Assembly: GCF_022341425.1 (NCBI RefSeq)
Contig: NZ_JABFUC010000009.1
Span: forward strand, 1 to 64,000
Length of the DNA stretch: 64,000 bases
Direction of reading: 5' to 3'
DNA from: Billgrantia campisalis
Lineage (GTDB): Bacteria; Pseudomonadota; Gammaproteobacteria; Pseudomonadales; Halomonadaceae
Within the stretch, counting starts at the first letter, position 1; every line of letters begins with the position of its first letter. The position numbers and the translations under genes were made by a program. The notes under the pieces are model-generated. The model did no database searches and was not told where the DNA came from. It was given only the letters and a program-made list of their open reading frames with translations. Below are positions 56,507-64,000 of this stretch, piece after piece.

Positions 56507-57004
56507 ATGGACTGGAACCCCGCCGTCATCTGGCTGATCATCGCCCTGTTGCTGGGCCTTGCCGAGCTGTCCACCGGCGGCCTGGTGCTGCTGGCGTTGG
56601 CCGTCGCCGCCGCCCTGACCGCCACGCTGGCCGGCCTGGGGCTGTCACTGCCCTGGCAGCTGCTGGGCATGGGCGTGTTTTCCGGCGTGCTGGTCCCGCT
56701 CGCCGTGTGGAAAATCCGCCCCTGGTTCTCACCCCGCGGGGTGGCCTACGGCACCACCGGCACGGGAGTGGAGAAGGGCCGCACCTACACCACCCTCAAG
56801 CGCGACTTCGACGGCGCCAGTGGCATCAAGATCAACGGCGACTTCTATCGGCTGCGCGTCGCCGCCGACGCTGATGAAAAAAGCGGTGAGACCGAGCTGC
56901 CACCTGGCACTCGAGTGGTTTTCCTGGCCTTCGACGGCACCACTGCCATCGTCCGCCTAGCCCAAACGGCGCCATCCCAGCGCGCCACCCAAGACACGGA
57001 GTAA
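56507..57004 (+). CDS. NfeD family membrane protein
   Basis: Starting at MDWNPAVIW (56507; ATG 56501 is possible), the 165-residue protein has three hydrophobic helices (about 5-70) and a C-terminal OB-fold domain (about 85-155: YTTLKRDFDGASGIKINGDFYRL). It is the short NfeD1b type that pairs with SPFH proteins. The SPFH gene follows after 6 bases. The pair is thought to organise membrane microdomains and protein quality control. Confidence 0.88.
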   Translation: MDWNPAVIWLIIALLLGLAELSTGGLVLLALAVAAALTATLAGLGLSLPWQLLGMGVFSGVLVPLAVWKIRPWFSPRGVAYGTTGTGVEKGRTYTTLKRDFDGASGIKINGDFYRLRVAADADEKSGETELPPGTRVVFLAFDGTTAIVRLAQTAPSQRATQDTE

Positions 57005-57010
57005 CCCAGC

Positions 57011-58066
57011 ATGGATATGGACCTTCCCATCAGCCCGGGGCTGATCATCGCCCTGATCATCGTCATCATCGGCATTCTGACCATAGCCAAGGGGCTGGTG
57101 ATCGTTCGCCAGTCCGAGGTGATGGTGATCGAGCGCCTGGGCTCCTTCAACCGGGTGCTGGAGAGCGGCATCAACATCATCGTGCCCTTCATCGATCAGC
57201 CCCGCGCCATCACCATGATTCGCTACCGCAAGATGGGTGAGGATTACCACGCCATCACCAGCAACGAGACGCGTATCGACCGCCGTGAAACGGTAATGGA
57301 CTTCCCGGGCCAGCCGGTGGTGACCACCGACAACGTCACGGTGAACATCAACGGCGCGCTCTACTACCAGATCATCGACCCCAAGCGCGCCGTCTATGAA
57401 GTGGAGAACATGAGCCAGGCGGTGGAGGTGCTGGCCAAGACCACCCTGCGCTCGGTGGTGGGCAAGATGGAGCTCGACAAGCTGTTCGAGTCCCGGGCCG
57501 AGGTCAACAACGAGATCCAGGCCGCCATGGAAGAGGCCGCCTCCAAGTGGGGGGTGAAGATCTCGCGGGTCGAGGTGCAGGACATCGCCATGCCCGAGGA
57601 GGTGGAGTCGGCGATGCGCCTGCAGATGGCCGCCGAGCGCAAGCGCCGCGCCACCGTCACCGAAGCCGAGGGCGAGAAGTCCGCCGCCATCGCCATGGCC
57701 CAGGGCCAGCGGGAATCGGCGATCCTCAACGCCCAGGGCGACAAGGAATCCGCCATCCTGCGCGCCCAGGGCGAGCAGGAGTCGATCAAGCTGGTCCTCA
57801 ACGCCATCGGCGACAGCGAGGAGAACAAGCGCACCGTGGTGGGCTACCTGCTGGGACAGAGCTATATCAAGGTGCTGCCGACAATGGCCAAGGACGGCGA
57901 GCGGGTCTTCGTGCCCTACGAGTCCTCCGCCCTGCTCGGCTCCATGGGCATGTTCCGCGAGATGGCCGGCTCGCCGGAAGATACCGTCGCCAGCCACCTG
58001 AAGAGCGGCGGCAACCACGGCGGCCTGCGCGGCGGTGTGGTGGGCGGCGCCGCCAGCGGCGGCTGA
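57011..58066 (+). CDS. SPFH/band-7 (QmcA/paraslipin-like) protein
   Basis: The 351-residue protein has an N-terminal membrane anchor (about 10-30), the SPFH domain (about 35-190: GLVIVRQSEVMVIERLGSFN, MDFPGQPVVTTDNV, DPKRAVYEVENM) and a long Ala/Glu coiled coil (about 200-275, repeats of AQGQRESAILNAQGDKESAI). It ends with a Gly-rich tail. Such proteins form large ring-like cages in the membrane. It is the partner of NfeD. Confidence 0.93.
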   Translation: MDMDLPISPGLIIALIIVIIGILTIAKGLVIVRQSEVMVIERLGSFNRVLESGINIIVPFIDQPRAITMIRYRKMGEDYHAITSNETRIDRRETVMDFPGQPVVTTDNVTVNINGALYYQIIDPKRAVYEVENMSQAVEVLAKTTLRSVVGKMELDKLFESRAEVNNEIQAAMEEAASKWGVKISRVEVQDIAMPEEVESAMRLQMAAERKRRATVTEAEGEKSAAIAMAQGQRESAILNAQGDKESAILRAQGEQESIKLVLNAIGDSEENKRTVVGYLLGQSYIKVLPTMAKDGERVFVPYESSALLGSMGMFREMAGSPEDTVASHLKSGGNHGGLRGGVVGGAASGG

Positions 58067-58139
58067 GCACTTGCCAGCGCCGGCTAAACGGCCGGTAGTG
58101 CTATCCTGATCAAAGGTGCCGTACCAAGGGGCTCAAACG

Positions 58140-58226
58140 ATGTCGCAGCCACTGGAATCACTGATAGCGCAAGGCCATGCTCCCCAGGAGCGCGGGCCAC
58201 GGAAGCATCCGCCGGCAATCCGTTAA
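58140..58226 (+). CDS. possible 28-residue upstream peptide
   Basis: ATG 58140 opens a frame reading MSQPLESLIAQGHAPQERG and stops at TAA 58226. That TAA overlaps the AAGGAGG RBS of the sensor-channel gene at 58238. No RBS is clear before the ATG. The placement would let its translation affect the next gene. It may be chance. Confidence 0.2.
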   Translation: MSQPLESLIAQGHAPQERGPRKHPPAIR

Positions 58227-58237
58227 GGAGGCACAGG

Positions 58238-60382
58238 ATGCTGCCTCCCCCCGGCCCAGCCCGTGCGGTCTTCGGCCTCGCCCTGCTCGTGGCGATGCTC
58301 GGCTTTTCCATCGCTGCCGGGCTGGGCTGGGTGGACCGCAACGAGCGGCAGCAGACTACCGATGCGTGGCTGGACCGAATCCAGTTTGAAGCCGTGGAGG
58401 CCGCCGAGTCACTGAATACCGATCTGCGCCTCCTCTCCGACCTGGCCTACGGAATCGCCTCCGATCTGGCCCGCGGCGAGTTGCCGGTCGAGCAGATCGA
58501 GGCTCGACTCGAGGCCCTGGTGGAGCGCCACCCCGAGGTGTTCGGCGTGGGCGTGATGTTTCGACCCTATGCCTACGCCCCGGACCAGCGGCTCTATGCG
58601 CCCTATATCGTCAAGCGCAATGGCGTTCACGAGATGTTGCGGGTCGATGACGTCTACGACTACACCCAGCCCGAGCACGAATGGTTCCGCCAAGGGATCA
58701 CCTATGCGCGCTGGCACGAGCCCTTCTTCGGCGAGGCCAGCCAGGCGATGCTCGCCCTCTACTGCATCCCCTTTCGACTCCCCGAGGAGCAGCGGGTGCT
58801 CGATGGTCCCGGGGCCGACGGCACCGTCTGCATCGACTACTCGATCGAGGATATCTGGGGCCTGGTCGGCGCCCTGGACCTGGGCCAGACCGGCTATGCC
58901 TTTGTCATCACCGACCAAAGCACTTTCGTGGCGCACCCGCGGCGGGACTACGTGCGCCAGGGGCGGTCCCTGTACGATATCGCCGCGCAGCTCTACGACC
59001 CGGTACTGATGTGGCTGGCGGAGCAGGCTACCGACCAGCGCAGCGGCGTGATCGACCACTCCAACGAGCTCACCGGACAGGACTCCCGTATCTACTATGG
59101 CCCGATCACGGCGACGAACTGGTCCCTGGCCGTGGTCGCCTTCACCGACGAGATACCGCTCGATATCGCTGCCCACAAGCAGCGTCAAATCGCCATCACC
59201 ATCGTGTTGATCATCGGTGCCATCGGCCTGATCGTCATGGTGGCCTCCTATCGGCTGGGCTCCAAACCGATGCTGTGGAGCGGGAGCTTTGCCATCGCCC
59301 TGCTGTTCCTGGTCGGTGTGGCCAATATCTGGCTGCAGGAGTTCGCCGAGGCCGGCCGCGACCCGCCGGAGGCGGTCATGCTGGTCGACCTTGCCGGCGT
59401 CCAAAGCTACCTCGACGATTATGAGGAAACGGCACAGCACCAGCCCTATGCACCAACGGCCAAGATTCCCACCGGCGTGTTCGTTCAGGCCATCCGGTTC
59501 GAGTCGCCCCACGACTTCGTGGTGACCGGGTTCGCCTGGCAACGCTATACCGTACCCGACCATGATGACGTGCAACGCGGCATCTTCTTTCCCGATGCGA
59601 TTCCCACGCTGGACCGCCGCGAGGAGCTGTTCCGCTTCCGCGAGGGGGATGCCGAGGTGGTCGGCTGGTTTTTCAAGTCCAGCGTGCATCAGCCCATGGA
59701 CTATTCCCGCTTCCCCATCGACGTCAAGACCCTGAAGCTGCGCGTCTGGCATCCCGACATGGCACGCAACGTCGTGCTGGTACCGGAACTGGGAGCATAC
59801 CGCCTGATCCACCCGACATCGCTGCCGGGAGTCGAGACCGGGTTCAGGCTGCCAGGCTGGCAGCTACAGCGCAGCTTCTTTGCCTACCGTTTCCACGACT
59901 ACCGCAGCGACCTGGGGATACGCAACAGTGCCAAGGTGGGCGACTTCCCGGAGCTGACCTACAATCTCACCCTGCGGCGCAATATCACCGATGCCTTCAT
60001 CTCCAACCTGATCCCCCTGTTTGTCGCGGCGCTCATGCTGTTCGCGATGCTGGCGATCGACACCCGGGACAAGGTCCGCGCCGACCTGTACGGCTTCAAC
60101 ACCATCAAGGTGCTGGCGACCACCACCGCCATCTTCTTTGTCATCCTGCTCGCTCATATCGACGTCCGTCGCCGCTACGTTGCCGAACAGATCATGTACC
60201 TGGAATTCTTCTTCTTCATCACCTACTTCACCATCGTCGCCGTCTCCTTCAACGCCTTTATGCTGGCGACGACCAACGAGAATCGCTTCTTCCATTACCG
60301 CGACAACCTGATCCCCAAGCTGCTGTTCTGGCCGCTGCTGCACGGGGCCTTCTTCGTGGTCACGGTGTATGTCTTCCTTTAG
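58238..60382 (+). CDS. Cache-domain sensor fused to a pentameric ligand-gated channel-like C-terminus
   Basis: The 714-residue protein has TM1 (about 12-31), a periplasmic dCache-like domain (about 38-315: VFGVGVMFRP, TGYAFVITDQSTFVAHP), and TM helices at about 317-336 and 346-368. A beta-rich domain follows (about 375-580), then four more TM helices (about 585-605, 622-640, 646-672 and 690-712). The beta domain plus four helices show pLGIC-like features: SRFPIDVKTLKLRVWHPD resembles the channel loop, followed by FPELTYNLTLRR and ISNLIPLF. No kinase or GGDEF part is present. A ligand-gated channel or receptor is inferred. RBS AAGGAGG. Confidence 0.7.
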   Translation: MLPPPGPARAVFGLALLVAMLGFSIAAGLGWVDRNERQQTTDAWLDRIQFEAVEAAESLNTDLRLLSDLAYGIASDLARGELPVEQIEARLEALVERHPEVFGVGVMFRPYAYAPDQRLYAPYIVKRNGVHEMLRVDDVYDYTQPEHEWFRQGITYARWHEPFFGEASQAMLALYCIPFRLPEEQRVLDGPGADGTVCIDYSIEDIWGLVGALDLGQTGYAFVITDQSTFVAHPRRDYVRQGRSLYDIAAQLYDPVLMWLAEQATDQRSGVIDHSNELTGQDSRIYYGPITATNWSLAVVAFTDEIPLDIAAHKQRQIAITIVLIIGAIGLIVMVASYRLGSKPMLWSGSFAIALLFLVGVANIWLQEFAEAGRDPPEAVMLVDLAGVQSYLDDYEETAQHQPYAPTAKIPTGVFVQAIRFESPHDFVVTGFAWQRYTVPDHDDVQRGIFFPDAIPTLDRREELFRFREGDAEVVGWFFKSSVHQPMDYSRFPIDVKTLKLRVWHPDMARNVVLVPELGAYRLIHPTSLPGVETGFRLPGWQLQRSFFAYRFHDYRSDLGIRNSAKVGDFPELTYNLTLRRNITDAFISNLIPLFVAALMLFAMLAIDTRDKVRADLYGFNTIKVLATTTAIFFVILLAHIDVRRRYVAEQIMYLEFFFFITYFTIVAVSFNAFMLATTNENRFFHYRDNLIPKLLFWPLLHGAFFVVTVYVFL

Positions 60383-60414
60383 GGAAGCGCTGAACAAATA
60401 GTGCCGCTGCTGGG

Positions 60415-64000
<3,586 letters not shown>

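Overview
The window is GC-rich, tightly packed chromosomal DNA of a Gammaproteobacterium. It is most likely a halophile of the Halomonas type. Supporting signs are a glycine betaine/proline ABC transporter (proVWX), an alpha-glucosidase closely resembling the one described from Halomonas sp. H11, a polyhydroxyalkanoate phasin and the arginine succinyltransferase (ast) pathway. No rRNA, tRNA, CRISPR array or insertion sequence with a transposase was found. The one mobile element is a group II intron.

Layout. 1-6.2 kb: the start of a NuoE-like diaphorase or formate dehydrogenase subunit, then a leftward acyl-CoA synthetase, an enoyl-CoA hydratase-like protein and an OsmC protein, divergent from a dihydrolipoamide-dehydrogenase-like flavoprotein; an Lrp/AsnC regulator follows. 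6.4-12.7 kb: non-heme-type bacterioferritin, a cytosine-deaminase-like gene with coupled small genes, a CbiX-like protein, a voltage-sensor-like membrane protein, an IsdG-like monooxygenase, DUF3820, an MFS carrier and an NAD(P)-binding protein. 13.0-16.3 kb: a compact four-gene cluster (His-rich membrane protein, KAS III-like synthase, heme-oxygenase-like diiron protein, unknown protein) with its own promoter, which looks like an uncharacterised biosynthetic pathway. 16.7-25.6 kb: DUF1499, DUF1289, a proline-racemase-family enzyme with a quinone-oxidoreductase-like partner, phasin, a 7TMR-DISM/GGDEF protein, DUF3422, a tandem universal stress protein and DUF3581. 25.8-34.9 kb: a giant AsmA-like protein with three internal repeats, a PBP-like protein/outer-membrane barrel/GGDEF-EAL unit and an orphan exosortase-type acyltransferase.

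34.9-38.7 kb: a TRIC-type channel and an XRE-cupin regulator, divergent from tdh-kbl (threonine to glycine plus acetyl-CoA). 38.7-52.0 kb: a maltose/maltodextrin island (malT, alpha-glucosidase, malK rightward; malE, malF, malG, lamB leftward) with a group II intron sitting directly behind the lamB terminator. The island is bracketed by a 229-bp direct repeat of the kbl 3' end (227/229 identical): kbl itself on the left and a headless copy on the right. The three mal control regions share one motif set in the same orientation relative to the gene.

52.2-64 kb: proVWX for compatible-solute uptake, a His-rich DUF305 protein, an NfeD/SPFH membrane pair, a Cache-sensor protein whose C-terminal half looks like a pentameric ligand-gated ion channel, and astA-astD-astB for arginine catabolism, with astA cut by the window end.

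The most notable items are the Cache/pLGIC-like fusion, the KAS III/diiron cluster, and the mal island with its flanking kbl duplication and terminator-associated intron.
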